NCBI GenBank assembly: GCA_958369225.1
Contig: CATXID010000009.1
Coordinates: forward strand, 1 to 64,000
From: an uncultured Collinsella sp.
GTDB lineage: Bacteria; Actinomycetota; Coriobacteriia; Coriobacteriales; Coriobacteriaceae
Length of the DNA: 64,000 bases
Direction of reading: 5' to 3'
The translations under genes and the position numbers were made by a program. A model generated the notes under the pieces. The model was not told the origin of the DNA and did no database searches. It saw only the letters and a program-made list of their open reading frames with translations. Shown here one piece after another: positions 1 through 8,687 of this stretch. Position 1 is the first letter of the stretch; every line of letters begins with the position of its first letter.

Positions 1-520
1 TCAATTTCTTCCTTTATCAGACTTCCTACACTTGAAAAGTGCGAACATAAAAACATTTTCATCTATATTCTCCTTTATATATAAATTCTTATTTGTTGAA
101 CTAAGCCGTGTATACCATACGTTCCAATGAAAGAACGCCCTGATATAGCGTAATTTGCTGTTTTCCTGCGTATGTGCGTACACACTCCACAGGAATTCTA
201 AGGGCCCTGCCCCCTTAGCACACGGACTTTGGAACAAAGTCTAGTGTGTTACGCCTTGCCAGAGGTGTACAGGCTCCCGGTACGCACGTACGCAGCAATT
301 GCCATCAATGCGCCATATAAGTGGCGATTAAGTTCGCATAAAGCGACCTTGGTTCCGCAAAGCAAAAGGCAGGATACCATCACCACGATGATACCCTGCC
401 TCTGTTCGTTCCTGTTTACCGTTCCGAGTAGTCCTTCCGCAGAATTACCGATAAACAAAAAACGTACCCGAACCCTTTCTCGTAAAGAATCGGGTTCGAG
501 TACGAACTGAATGCTGGAGC
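1..520. other. AT-rich spacer without a convincing gene
   Basis: No reading frame here has a good start, ribosome site and recognisable product; a possible 78-residue minus-strand frame (1-237) resembles nothing known to me. The first 230 bases are clearly more AT-rich than the rest of the window. The stretch holds three imperfect inverted repeats: 219-248 (arms CACACGGACTTTG and CAAAGTCTAGTGTG), 367-401 (arms starting AGGCAGG and ending CCTGCCT) and 463-504 (arms CGTACCCGAACCC and GGGTTCGAGTACG, one mismatch). Their role is unknown. It may be remnant or acquired DNA. Confidence 0.5.
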
Positions 521-564
521 AATAAAAAACCACCACAAAGGTGCCTGTCCCCTTTGTGGCGGTT
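521..564 (-). terminator. Intrinsic terminator of the GldA-like gene, made from a repeated hairpin
   Basis: Arms 528-541 and 551-564 form a 14-base stem with one mismatch around a 9-base loop. Read on the minus strand it is followed by TTTTTTATT. It lies 12 bases past the stop of the dehydrogenase gene. The strand contains CCACAAAGGGGAC, shared with the terminator hairpin at 8168-8198. Confidence 0.85.
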
Positions 565-575
565 TTGGGCCAGTC

Positions 576-1658
576 CTAGAGCGTGCGGCCGTAGGCGTTG
601 GCGGCCTTGATGGCGGCGGCGAACTTCTCGTCGGTGAAGGGCTCCGGGTTGCCTTGCTTCCACTCGTTGGTGGCGTGCGCGTACTCGCACAGGGCCGGGA
701 TATCGGACTCGGAAAGCCCGACCTGCTCAAGCGTCACGGGCAGCCCCATCTGCTTGTTAAAGGCAGCGTAGCGCTTAAGGTTCTCGGTGTCGCCCGTGTA
801 GGCGAACAACACGAGCACGCCCAGGCTCACGACCTCGCCGTGCAGGTAGGTGCCCTCACGCGGAATGCTGCAAGTGGCGTTGTAGAACGCGTGCGCCACG
901 CTCGAGTTGTAGTAGTAATCGTTCTGGTTGGTCAGGTTCGAGACATAGCCCGTATTGACCACGATATCGAGTGCGATTTGCTTGACGGCCTCGCTCGACA
1001 GGTCCTGGCGCACGTCCTCAAGACCCTGGACGCCATAGGTAAACAGCGGCTCGGAGCAGGTGTGGGCAAGCGCCAGGCCAAGACCGGCGGTGTGCTCCAA
1101 ATTACCGGCGCTCGTGGCGTACTCGACCTCGGGCTGCTTAGACAGGGCATCGCCTACGCCGGCCCAGAAATACTCTGCCGGTGCCTCGGCGATGATCTTG
1201 GGGTTGATGAAGATGTGCGCCGGTCGGTTGGGGTACGAATAGCCCTCGAGCGAGCCGTCGTCGTTGTACACGACAGCAATAGCGGTCGCGGCGGAGCAGT
1301 TGGAACAGATCGTCGGGACCGTAAAGACGATCTTCTTGAGCTCGATAGCTGCGGTCTTCACGGTGTCGAGCGCCTTGCCGCCGCCGCATGCGATAAGCAC
1401 GTCAGCTTCCTGGCAGGCAGGGGAGTTTACGACCTTGGCGATATTTGCGCGCGTACTGTTGGTGCCGTAGACGCGCGTCTCCAGAATATCGACGTCGGTA
1501 CCCGCCAGCGCAGCTTCGATACCGGGAAGTGCTGCAGCCAGGGCTCGCTTGCCGCCAATGATGGCGACCTTGGTCGCTCCGTACTCCGCCAGTGCGGCGG
1601 GCAGCTCGTCAAAGCAATCCTCGCCAACGGTGTAGTCGCTCATTCCAATCGTGCGCAT
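576..1658 (-). CDS. Iron-containing alcohol dehydrogenase, GldA/HcxA-like
   Basis: A 360-residue NAD(P)-dependent dehydrogenase of the glycerol dehydrogenase superfamily, cytosolic. The N-terminal nucleotide-binding half carries CGGGKALDTVK (residues 91-101). The metal ligands expected of GldA-type enzymes are present as Asp170 (GVGDALSK), His256 (SSVAHAFYN) and His273 (YLHGEV). The segment PTICSNCSAATAIAVVYND replaces the usual GldA substrate loop and looks closer to the hydroxycarboxylate dehydrogenase branch, so glycerol as substrate is not assured. The start is ATG at 1658 behind AAGAAGG. It stands alone, diverges from ileS, and has its own terminator. Confidence 0.85.
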   Translation of the reverse strand: MRTIGMSDYTVGEDCFDELPAALAEYGATKVAIIGGKRALAAALPGIEAALAGTDVDILETRVYGTNSTRANIAKVVNSPACQEADVLIACGGGKALDTVKTAAIELKKIVFTVPTICSNCSAATAIAVVYNDDGSLEGYSYPNRPAHIFINPKIIAEAPAEYFWAGVGDALSKQPEVEYATSAGNLEHTAGLGLALAHTCSEPLFTYGVQGLEDVRQDLSSEAVKQIALDIVVNTGYVSNLTNQNDYYYNSSVAHAFYNATCSIPREGTYLHGEVVSLGVLVLFAYTGDTENLKRYAAFNKQMGLPVTLEQVGLSESDIPALCEYAHATNEWKQGNPEPFTDEKFAAAIKAANAYGRTL

Positions 1659-1798
1659 AGCAACCTTCTTTCGTCCGATAAAGTGCTTTCAGGTATTTTG
1701 CTCCAAGAGAAGGTCCACAGCCGCGAGAAATTTCGAACGTATAAAACCAGTGTTGAGGGTTTTTCGCCGACACGGAACGTGCTAGCATACTCCGCATA

Positions 1799-2100
1799 AG
1801 CGTTGATGGGGACGAGTAGTCGGCCGTCCGCATGCCACAGAGAGCGGGGAGCGCTGAGAACCCGTGCATGCGACCGATGAATATCACCCCGGAGCTGCGG
1901 TCCCAACGGACGTGCCGCGCAGGCACGTCTTAGTAGACATCGCCGAGGTGGTCGTCGATACAGGCCAGCCGAGTAACGGATGCGAGCGCGCGAATACGCG
2001 GGCGAGGGCATCTAAGCTGGGTGGTTAAACGAAGAGCTTTTGCGGGCGTACAGCTCGTTTTGTGGCGCTTCGTCCCAGCTTGTAGGGACGGGCGCTTTTT
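1799..2100 (+). promoter_or_regulatory. T-box riboswitch leader of ileS (Ile)
   Basis: A leader that senses uncharged tRNA-Ile. Visible parts in order are AGTA near 1817, the stem I segment GCTGAGAACCC, the specifier region GAATATCACCCCGGAGC with ATC (Ile), and the T-box AAGCTGGGTGGTTAAACG at 2014-2031, whose TGGT can pair with the ACCA end of tRNA-Ile. A strong terminator stem (2065-2095) with TTTTT follows. The switch is explicit: AAGCTGGG (2014-2021) is fully complementary to CCCAGCTT (2074-2081), which lies in the left arm and loop of the terminator. Control is therefore by transcription termination. Confidence 0.92.
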
Positions 2101-2143
2101 GGTGCCCAACGGGCGTGTGCGCCCATGACATGAAAGGGGTACC

Positions 2144-4948
2144 GTGGCAAACGAGTACAAGCAGACGATGAATCTGCCCAAAACCGGTTTTCCCATGCGT
2201 GCCGGTCTTTCCAAGTCCGAGCCCAAGCGACTCAAGGACTGGCAGGACAACAAGGTCTACGAGCAAGTTCTAAAGAAGAACGAGGGGCATAAGAAGTTCG
2301 TGCTGCACGACGGCCCTCCGTACGCCAACGGCCCGATCCACATCGGCCATGCCATGAACAAGATCTCCAAGGACATGATCAACCGCTACTGGATGATGCA
2401 GGGCTATGAGGTTCCTTATGTCCCCGGTTGGGACTGCCACGGTCAGCCGATCGAGCACAAGGTCGAGGAGAAGCTCGGCACCGAGAAGTTCAACCAGACC
2501 TCCACGGCTAAGATCCGCGAGCTTTGCAATAAGTTCGCTGTCGAGAACATCGAGCTGCAGAAGGCCGGCTTCCGTCGCCTGGGCGTGCTCGGCGATTGGG
2601 ACAACCCGTATCTGACGCTCTATCACCAGCATGACGCCGCCGACATCGAGGTCTTCAAGGCCATGTTCGACAAGGGCATGATCTATCGCGGTCACAAGCC
2701 CGTCCACTGGTGCAAGCACTGCCACACCGCACTCGCCGAGGCCGAGATTGAGTACTCCGATGAGACGAGCCCGTCCATTTTCGTGCGCTTTGAGATGACC
2801 TCCAAGCCCGCCGGCCTCGAGAACTTCGACGGCGCGGTCGACTTTATCATCTGGACGACCACGCCGTGGACCATCCCTTCCGACCAGGCCGTTTCCCTCA
2901 AGCCCGGAGCCGCCTACGTCGCCGTCGAGCACGACGGCCGCGCCGAGGTCATGCTCGAGGACCTGGCTCCCAAGTGCTGCGAGGAGTTTGGCTGGGAGTA
3001 CACCCCGGTTATGGTCGACGGCAAGCCCTATGTGGTTCCCGCCGAGACCTTCCACCACATTCACTACAAGCAGCCGATCTTTGACGGTGTCGAGGGCGTG
3101 GCACTGCTGGCCGATTACGTCGGTGTCGATGACGGTACCGGTATCGTCCACAACTCGCCCGGCCACGGCGTCGACGACTACTTTGCCTGCCTCAAGGAGG
3201 GCATCACCGACATCTGCATGCCGGTCGATGACGACGGCAAGTTCTATACCGGCGAGGAGTTTGGCACCGGTGGCCCCTTCAGCGGTATGGATACCGACGA
3301 GGCCAACCCGCACATCATCGAGTTCCTGCGCGAGCGCGGCACCCTGGTCCTCGAGAAGAAGATCACGCACAGCTATCCGCACTGCTGGCGCTGCAAGCAC
3401 CCGGTGCTCTTCCGTGCTACCGACCAGTGGTTTGTCTCGATGGACAAGACCGGTTTGCGCGAGCAGGCTGGCAAAGAGGTCCGCGAGAACGTCAAGTGGT
3501 ATCCGGCTCACGCCGCCAACCGCATCGGCGCCATGGTCGAGCAGCGTCCCGACTGGTGCATTAGCCGTCAGCGCAACTGGGGTGTGCCCATCCCGAGCTA
3601 CACCTGCGCCGACTGCGGCGAGAAGGTCATGAACGACGCTACGCTCGACGCCGTCATCAAGCTCTTCCACGAGAAGGGCTCCGACGCCTGGTTCACCGAC
3701 GCTCCCGAGAGCTACCTGGGCGAGGCCTGCGTCTGCCCCAAGTGCGGCGGCCATCACCTCAAGGCCGATAAGGACATCCTCGACGTGTGGTGGGATTCCG
3801 GCGTCTCCTGGAAGGCCGTCTGCGAGTACCGTCCCGAGCTGGAGTATCCGGCGGACGTGTATCTTGAGGGCTCCGACCAGCACCGCGGTTGGTTCCAGAG
3901 CTCGCTGCTCACCTCGGTGGGTGCCAATGGTCACGCCCCGTACAAGGCGGTCGTCTCGCAGGGCTTCACCCTCGACGGCCAGGGCCGCAAGATGTCCAAG
4001 TCGCTCGGCAACGTCATCGACCCCAACAAGGTCTGCGACGAGATGGGTGCCGACATCATCCGCTTGTGGGTCGCCTCGGTCGATACCAGCTCCGACGTGT
4101 CCATCGACCACGAGATCCTTGCTCGTACGTCCGATGCCTACCGTCGTTTCCGCAACACGCTGCGCTTCCTGCTCTCCGAGCTCGAGGGTCAGTTTGAGCC
4201 CGAGACCGATGGAGTTGCCTTCGCCGACCTGCTGCCGCTCGACAAGCTCATGGTTGCCCGCCTGACTCAGGTCCAGGCCGAGGTCGACGATGCTTACGCC
4301 AGCTACGAGTTCCCGCGCGCTTACCGTGCACTCTACGACTTCGTGGTTACCGAGCTCTCCAACGTGTACCTCGACGCCCTGAAGGACCGTCTGTACTGCG
4401 AGAAGCCCGGCTCGCTCGAGCGTCGCAGCGCCCAGACCGTGCTGGCCGAGCTCTTCTCGATGCTCATGCGCGACCTGCAGCCGATCCTTTCCTACACGGT
4501 CGACGAGGCCATGGCCTATGCGCCCGCCGGCTGCGTCGATCACCAGAAGTACGCAGCGCTGCTCGATTGGTACAAGTCGCCCATCACGGTCGACGAGGCC
4601 AATGAGTTCGAGGGCGTGCTCGAGGCTTCCCTCGAGCTTCGTAGCGCCGTGACCAAGGCCCTTGAGGATGCCCGCTCCGCCGGCACCTTCACCAAGAGCC
4701 AGCAGGTCCGCGTCAAGGCGGTCGTTCCCGCCGAGATGTATGCGCTGCTGACCGGCGAAAAGGCCGTCGACCTGGCCGAGTTCTACATCGTCTCCGATGT
4801 TGAACTGACCCAGGGCGAGGAGCTTTCCGTTGCTATTGAGGCTGCCGAGGGCGAGTGCTGTGACCGTTGCTGGAACTATCGCACCACCGTCGGCGAGTAC
4901 AACGGCCACGCGCATATCTGCAAGCGCTGTGCTGATGCACTGAACTAA
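2144..4948 (+). CDS. ileS: Isoleucyl-tRNA synthetase
   Basis: Charges tRNA-Ile with isoleucine in the cytosol. The 934-residue class I synthetase has HIGH at residues 66-69 (PIHIGHAMNK), the editing domain in the middle (TTPWTIPSDQAVSL), KMSKS at 616-620 (GRKMSKSLGN), and a C-terminal zinc site built from CCDRCW and HICKRCADAL. Length is normal for bacterial IleS. The start is GTG at 2144, chosen because it follows AAAGGGG and gives a standard N-terminus. It is controlled by the T-box directly upstream and ends before a palindrome and an intrinsic terminator. Confidence 0.98.
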   Translation: MANEYKQTMNLPKTGFPMRAGLSKSEPKRLKDWQDNKVYEQVLKKNEGHKKFVLHDGPPYANGPIHIGHAMNKISKDMINRYWMMQGYEVPYVPGWDCHGQPIEHKVEEKLGTEKFNQTSTAKIRELCNKFAVENIELQKAGFRRLGVLGDWDNPYLTLYHQHDAADIEVFKAMFDKGMIYRGHKPVHWCKHCHTALAEAEIEYSDETSPSIFVRFEMTSKPAGLENFDGAVDFIIWTTTPWTIPSDQAVSLKPGAAYVAVEHDGRAEVMLEDLAPKCCEEFGWEYTPVMVDGKPYVVPAETFHHIHYKQPIFDGVEGVALLADYVGVDDGTGIVHNSPGHGVDDYFACLKEGITDICMPVDDDGKFYTGEEFGTGGPFSGMDTDEANPHIIEFLRERGTLVLEKKITHSYPHCWRCKHPVLFRATDQWFVSMDKTGLREQAGKEVRENVKWYPAHAANRIGAMVEQRPDWCISRQRNWGVPIPSYTCADCGEKVMNDATLDAVIKLFHEKGSDAWFTDAPESYLGEACVCPKCGGHHLKADKDILDVWWDSGVSWKAVCEYRPELEYPADVYLEGSDQHRGWFQSSLLTSVGANGHAPYKAVVSQGFTLDGQGRKMSKSLGNVIDPNKVCDEMGADIIRLWVASVDTSSDVSIDHEILARTSDAYRRFRNTLRFLLSELEGQFEPETDGVAFADLLPLDKLMVARLTQVQAEVDDAYASYEFPRAYRALYDFVVTELSNVYLDALKDRLYCEKPGSLERRSAQTVLAELFSMLMRDLQPILSYTVDEAMAYAPAGCVDHQKYAALLDWYKSPITVDEANEFEGVLEASLELRSAVTKALEDARSAGTFTKSQQVRVKAVVPAEMYALLTGEKAVDLAEFYIVSDVELTQGEELSVAIEAAEGECCDRCWNYRTTVGEYNGHAHICKRCADALN

Positions 4949-4953
4949 CCGTT

Positions 4954-4992
4954 GGGGACGTTCTTAAACGACTAGTCAAACAAGAACGTCCC
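4954..4992. repeat. GGGGAC-type palindrome downstream of ileS
   Basis: Arms GGGACGTTCTT (4955-4965) and AAGAACGTCCC (4982-4992) are perfectly complementary around a 16-base loop. It resembles the palindrome at 49194-49264: both begin TTGGGGAC, continue with TTAAA, Y, GA, N, TAG, and end GTCCC, Y, AATGA. There is no T-run, so it is not itself a good terminator. Confidence 0.8.
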
Positions 4993-5015
4993 TAATGACT
5001 ACCTGTGTCACATTC

Positions 5016-5053
5016 AAGCGGCATTCTGTTTTTGGAATGCCGCTTTCGTTTTT
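5016..5053 (+). terminator. Intrinsic terminator of ileS
   Basis: AAGCGGCATTC and GAATGCCGCTT form a perfect 11-base-pair stem with an 8-base loop, followed by TCGTTTTT. It lies 67 bases after the ileS stop and before lspA. Confidence 0.9.
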
Positions 5054-5165
5054 AGCTGGTTATTTCGCTTGCGTTGGTGGATATGTCGTGCGCTCTGCTT
5101 GTGGCAATATAAGATGATTACTTGCGTTAAACGTAATTCGATGTTCTTGAGGGTAGGGGATTGAT

Positions 5166-5765
5166 TTGGGTCCTACTGGGGATATGACGCCGCCTTTGCG
5201 TTGGCGGTTGGGTGTTGCTGGTGGGGTAGCGCTCGTTGTGCTGCTTGTTGACCAGCTGACCAAGCTTGCGGTTCGTGCCGTGGGCGACGCTTTGCATGTG
5301 ACCGTCATCCCCGGTGTCATCGACTTTATGTTTGTCCGCAATATCGGTGCTGCCTTTAGCATGGGCGAGGGCCATGGCATCGCGTTTGCTGTGCTGGCGC
5401 TTGCGGTCATTGTCGCTATTGCCGTGTACCTCGTTCGTGCACCCCAGCTCGCCCATCTTGAGGTTGTGGGCATGGCGATGGTTGCGGGCGGTGCTATCGG
5501 CAACGCTATCGATCGTTTGGCCTTTGGCTTCGTGACCGATTTTATTGCCACCACCTTCATCGACTTCCCTGTTTTCAATGTGGCCGATATCGGCATTACC
5601 GTGGGTGTCGCGCTCGCCCTCTTCGGTTACATGTTCTTGAGCCCCGCGGCCCGTGAGGTCGATGCGACCGCCGAGCTTAACGCCCGTGACGAGGCCCGCG
5701 CCAAGCGCAAGGCTAAACAACGTGGGGAGCGTGCCCGCAAGATTCGCGAAAGGAATGAGCGCTAA
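5166..5765 (+). CDS. lspA: Lipoprotein signal peptidase (SPase II)
   Basis: A membrane aspartic protease that removes signal peptides from prolipoproteins. Four hydrophobic helices are visible. The two catalytic aspartates sit in GNAIDRLAFG and FNVADIGITV, with FVRNIGAAFS as the conserved earlier block. The protein has 199 residues; the family usually has about 160. The extra length is a charged tail rich in Arg/Lys/Glu/Ala after the last helix. TTG at 5166 was chosen because GGGG lies at good spacing; ATG at 5184 is possible but its GGGG is only two bases away. The stop overlaps the next gene's ATG. Confidence 0.93.
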   Translation: MGPTGDMTPPLRWRLGVAGGVALVVLLVDQLTKLAVRAVGDALHVTVIPGVIDFMFVRNIGAAFSMGEGHGIAFAVLALAVIVAIAVYLVRAPQLAHLEVVGMAMVAGGAIGNAIDRLAFGFVTDFIATTFIDFPVFNVADIGITVGVALALFGYMFLSPAAREVDATAELNARDEARAKRKAKQRGERARKIRERNER

Positions 5766-6778
5766 TGGCCGACATCCATATCCTTGTTGCCGACGATGCC
5801 GCTGGTCAGCGTCTTGACGCCTATCTGGGCGCCAATGACGGCTGCCCTACGCGCTCTGCCTGCGCGCACTTGATCGAGGGCGGCGCCGTTGCCGTCAACG
5901 GCGAGACCTGCCTATCAAAAAAGTATGCCGTGCGCTCCGGTGACCGCATCTCGGTCGACCTGCCCGAGCCGCACGATCCCACTGATGTGATTCCCGAGGC
6001 CATTCCCCTCGATATCCGTTACGAGGACGACTACCTCATCGTGCTCTCCAAGCAGCGCGGCCTGGTGTGCCATCCTGCCCATGGCCACGAGAGCGGCACC
6101 CTTGCAAACGCCCTGGTCTACCACTGCGGCATCGACCATCTGGGTACCGTGCAGGGTGAGGACCGCCCCGGCATCGTGCATCGCCTGGATCGCGATACCT
6201 CGGGCCTTATGCTCGCGGCAAAGGATGACGACACCCAGCGCGCGCTTCAAAATCTTATCCGCACGCGCACGCTCGACCGTCGCTATATCACGCTCGTTCA
6301 CGGGCACATCGCCATGGACGAGGGCACTATCAACACCGGTATCGCCCGCTCCACGCGCGACCGTGTCAAGATGGCGGTTTCGGACGATCCTTTCGCGCGC
6401 CAGGCCATTACGACCTTTAAGGTCCTTGAGCGCTTCGATTCCACGCGTTTTGACGACGGCTACACGCTCGTCGAGTGCCACCTGTTTACGGGCCGCACAC
6501 ATCAGATTCGCGTGCATATGCGCCATATCAACCACGCCTGCGTGGGCGATCCACTCTACGGCAAGTGCGATGCACGCGCCGATCAGGGTCTGACCAGGCA
6601 ATTCCTTCATTCTTGGCGCGTCGCATTCGACCATCCCGTGACGGGGGATCGCATTGAGTGCCGCGACGAGCTGCCGTGGGATCTCGCTGCGGTTCTTGAC
6701 GACCTGGCCCCGCGCTCGCTTGGCCGCACCGCTGCCGGCGACGAAATCGTTCCGCAGCTCGGTCTGCTCGAAGCCTAG
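5765..6778 (+). CDS. rluD: RluA-family 23S rRNA pseudouridine synthase
   Basis: Converts uridines to pseudouridine in structured RNA, most likely 23S rRNA. An N-terminal S4 RNA-binding domain (QRLDAYLGANDG onward) precedes the catalytic domain, where the active-site Asp is in HRLDRDTSGLMLA. The conserved GRTHQIRVHMRHINHACVGD block follows. At 337 residues it is the normal length. It overlaps lspA by one base (TAATG), the usual lspA-rluD pairing. Assignment to RluD rather than another RluA member rests on this context. Confidence 0.92.
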   Translation: MADIHILVADDAAGQRLDAYLGANDGCPTRSACAHLIEGGAVAVNGETCLSKKYAVRSGDRISVDLPEPHDPTDVIPEAIPLDIRYEDDYLIVLSKQRGLVCHPAHGHESGTLANALVYHCGIDHLGTVQGEDRPGIVHRLDRDTSGLMLAAKDDDTQRALQNLIRTRTLDRRYITLVHGHIAMDEGTINTGIARSTRDRVKMAVSDDPFARQAITTFKVLERFDSTRFDDGYTLVECHLFTGRTHQIRVHMRHINHACVGDPLYGKCDARADQGLTRQFLHSWRVAFDHPVTGDRIECRDELPWDLAAVLDDLAPRSLGRTAAGDEIVPQLGLLEA

Positions 6779-6796
6779 CCAGTATTAGGTAGTTTC

Positions 6797-6826
6797 TTGA
6801 ACTCGGTCACCCTACGGTAATATATA
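6797..6826 (+). promoter_or_regulatory. Likely promoter of the glycosyltransferase gene
   Basis: TTGAAC at 6797-6802 is followed after 18 bases by TATATA (6821-6826); TAATAT at 6818 is an alternative -10. No terminator separates it from the pseudouridine synthase gene, so some read-through is possible. Confidence 0.5.
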
Positions 6827-6860
6827 CGTTTGTTTACGTAACGCGTTCCTGGGAGCCTGC

Positions 6861-8156
6861 ATGCTCGCCTTTTTACAAACTAACACGCCCATCGTGATCT
6901 TCAACCAGATTGTCGTCACGCTGCTCACGGTCTGCTTTCTGTACCAGGTGGTCTTCTTTGTCATTGGCGCTCTTCGTGGCGAGGTCGCGCCTCCCAAGGC
7001 CAAAAAACTCCACCGCTATGCCTTCTTTATCGCGGCGCATAACGAGGAAGCCGTAATTGCCAACCTCGTTCGCTCCATCAAGGACCAGGACTATCCGTCC
7101 GAGCTCATCGAGGTCTTTGTCGTTGCCGACGCCTGCACCGACAATACGGCGCAGCTCGCGCGAGAGGCTGGCGCCATCGTCTATGAGCGCAATGACCTGG
7201 CTCGTAAGGGCAAGAGCTGGGTCATGGACTTTGGTTTCGATCGCATTCTCAACGAGTATCCCGACACGTTTGAGGGCTACTTTATCTTCGATGCCGACAA
7301 CGTTATCTCCCGCGATTACGTCTCCAAGATGAATGATGCCTTTGATCAGGGCTTCCATGTGGTCACGAGCTATCGTAACTCCAAGAACTTCGGCAGCTCG
7401 TGGATTTCGTCTGCCAACGCCACCTGGTATTTGCGTGAGGCTCGCTTCCTCAACAACGCGCGTAATATCTGCAAGACGTCCTGCGCTGTCTCGGGTTCGG
7501 GCTACCTCATCTCCGCCAGTGTTATCGAGGGTATGCACGGCTGGCAGTTCCATACGCTGACCGAGGATATCCAGTTCACCACGTTCTGCGCCATTCACGG
7601 CATCCGCATCGGTTATGCGCCGGCGGAGTTCTTTGACGAGCAGCCGGTGACGTTTAAGGCGTCCTGGAAACAACGCATGCGTTGGACCAAGGGCTTCTAC
7701 CAGGTCTTTTTTACCTATGGCAAGCATCTTGTCAAATCGACGTTCCGCTATCATCGCTTTGCCGCCTACGACATGTTTATGACCATCGCTCCGGGCATGC
7801 TGCTGTCCCTGATCTCCATGCTCGCCAACGCGACTTTCCTCATCGTGGGCGGACTTTCGCACGGCTTCTTGGCCACCGAGGTCGAGATGCAGGCTTGTGC
7901 CGCCTCGCTCATTATGACCTTCGCGATGATGTACCAGACTTTCTTTATCCTGGCACTACTCACGACCATCTTCGAGTACAAGCACATTCATTGCGCGCAA
8001 AAGTGGCGTTTGGTGACCAACCTGTTTACCTTCCCGATCTTTATGTTCAGCTATATCCCCATCACGGTGGCTGCTCTGTTCCTGAAGGTCGACTGGGTCC
8101 CGACGCAGCATGCTGTCAACGTTACCCTCGACGAGGTCATGCAAGGCGCCAAATAA
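6861..8156 (+). CDS. Membrane glycosyltransferase, family 2 (BcsA/HAS-like)
   Basis: A processive-type glycosyltransferase of 431 residues in the cytoplasmic membrane. One N-terminal helix precedes the GT-A domain: FFIAAHNEE, FVVADACTDNT, the metal-binding FDADN, the TED motif (LTEDIQF) and the acceptor motif QRMRW. Several membrane helices follow to the C-terminus. These features fit synthases of cell-surface polysaccharide or glycolipid; the sugar cannot be read from sequence. It is followed by an intrinsic terminator and is probably transcribed alone from the promoter near 6800. Confidence 0.88.
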   Translation: MLAFLQTNTPIVIFNQIVVTLLTVCFLYQVVFFVIGALRGEVAPPKAKKLHRYAFFIAAHNEEAVIANLVRSIKDQDYPSELIEVFVVADACTDNTAQLAREAGAIVYERNDLARKGKSWVMDFGFDRILNEYPDTFEGYFIFDADNVISRDYVSKMNDAFDQGFHVVTSYRNSKNFGSSWISSANATWYLREARFLNNARNICKTSCAVSGSGYLISASVIEGMHGWQFHTLTEDIQFTTFCAIHGIRIGYAPAEFFDEQPVTFKASWKQRMRWTKGFYQVFFTYGKHLVKSTFRYHRFAAYDMFMTIAPGMLLSLISMLANATFLIVGGLSHGFLATEVEMQACAASLIMTFAMMYQTFFILALLTTIFEYKHIHCAQKWRLVTNLFTFPIFMFSYIPITVAALFLKVDWVPTQHAVNVTLDEVMQGAK

Positions 8157-8167
8157 CGATTAGCAAT

Positions 8168-8202
8168 ACCACCACAAAGGGGACGCTTTTGTGGTGGTTT
8201 TT
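8168..8202 (+). terminator. Intrinsic terminator made from the CCACAAAGGGGAC hairpin
   Basis: ACCACCACAAA (8168-8178) and TTTGTGGTGGT (8188-8198) are perfectly paired around a 9-base loop, followed by TTTT. The stem and the GGGGAC at the loop are shared with the terminator at 528-564. Confidence 0.88.
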
Positions 8203-8233
8203 GCTTTTGCGATGCAACTCGAGGAGGTGCTCG

Positions 8234-8656
8234 ATGGTCTATATCCCGTTTTGGATTTGCATCTTTGCCGGCGCGGCGATTGATGCCCGTGAGCGGCGGT
8301 TTCCCAATGAGCTTGCCGGAGCGTGTGCGGTGGCGGCATTAGCAGACGTTTGGCTCGACAAAGGCGTTAACACGGCGCTTGACCACGCCGGTCTTGCGGT
8401 CATCGTCTACCTTGCCCTTGTGCTCACCGAGTCGTTTTGGCGTCGCGTTCGCTGCGCTCCCGGCATTGGCATGGGGGACGCCAAGGCGCTCTTCGCGCTT
8501 TGCACGCTCGACCCTATGGGCGGCATCGTGGCATTTGCCGTCGCGCTCCTGGTCCTTGCCCTCTCCTGCCTCTTCACAAAATCGCGCTCCCTGCCATTGC
8601 TCCCGTTTTTGGTGCCGATTTTTGCCATAATCGAGGTCGTGGGCTGCACATTGTAA
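8234..8656 (+). CDS. Short A24-family prepilin peptidase-like protein
   Basis: A 140-residue membrane protein resembling the peptidase half of type IV prepilin peptidases. The two catalytic aspartates are visible: the first in AGAAIDARERRFPN near the N-terminus, the second in the GD motif GIGMGDAKAL. Most of the rest is hydrophobic helix. There is no N-terminal methyltransferase domain, so this is the mini (archaeal or TadV-like) form. GAGGAGG precedes ATG at 8234. No pilin or secretion genes are nearby, so the substrate is unknown. Confidence 0.8.
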   Translation: MVYIPFWICIFAGAAIDARERRFPNELAGACAVAALADVWLDKGVNTALDHAGLAVIVYLALVLTESFWRRVRCAPGIGMGDAKALFALCTLDPMGGIVAFAVALLVLALSCLFTKSRSLPLLPFLVPIFAIIEVVGCTL

Positions 8657-8687
8657 CCGATTGCGCTTCCTTCTTAAGGAGCATGCC

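Noticed and set aside
1..237. Possible 78-residue minus-strand protein
   Set aside because: No ribosome site, no recognisable domain, and it sits in AT-rich palindromic DNA.
2270..4915. Long open frame antisense to ileS (about 880 codons), with similar ones antisense to alaS, fruA and ptsI
   Set aside because: These arise from the strong C/G third-position bias of the real genes. The translations are Val/Leu/Gly/Asp-rich with no recognisable domains, and the sense frames are unmistakable.
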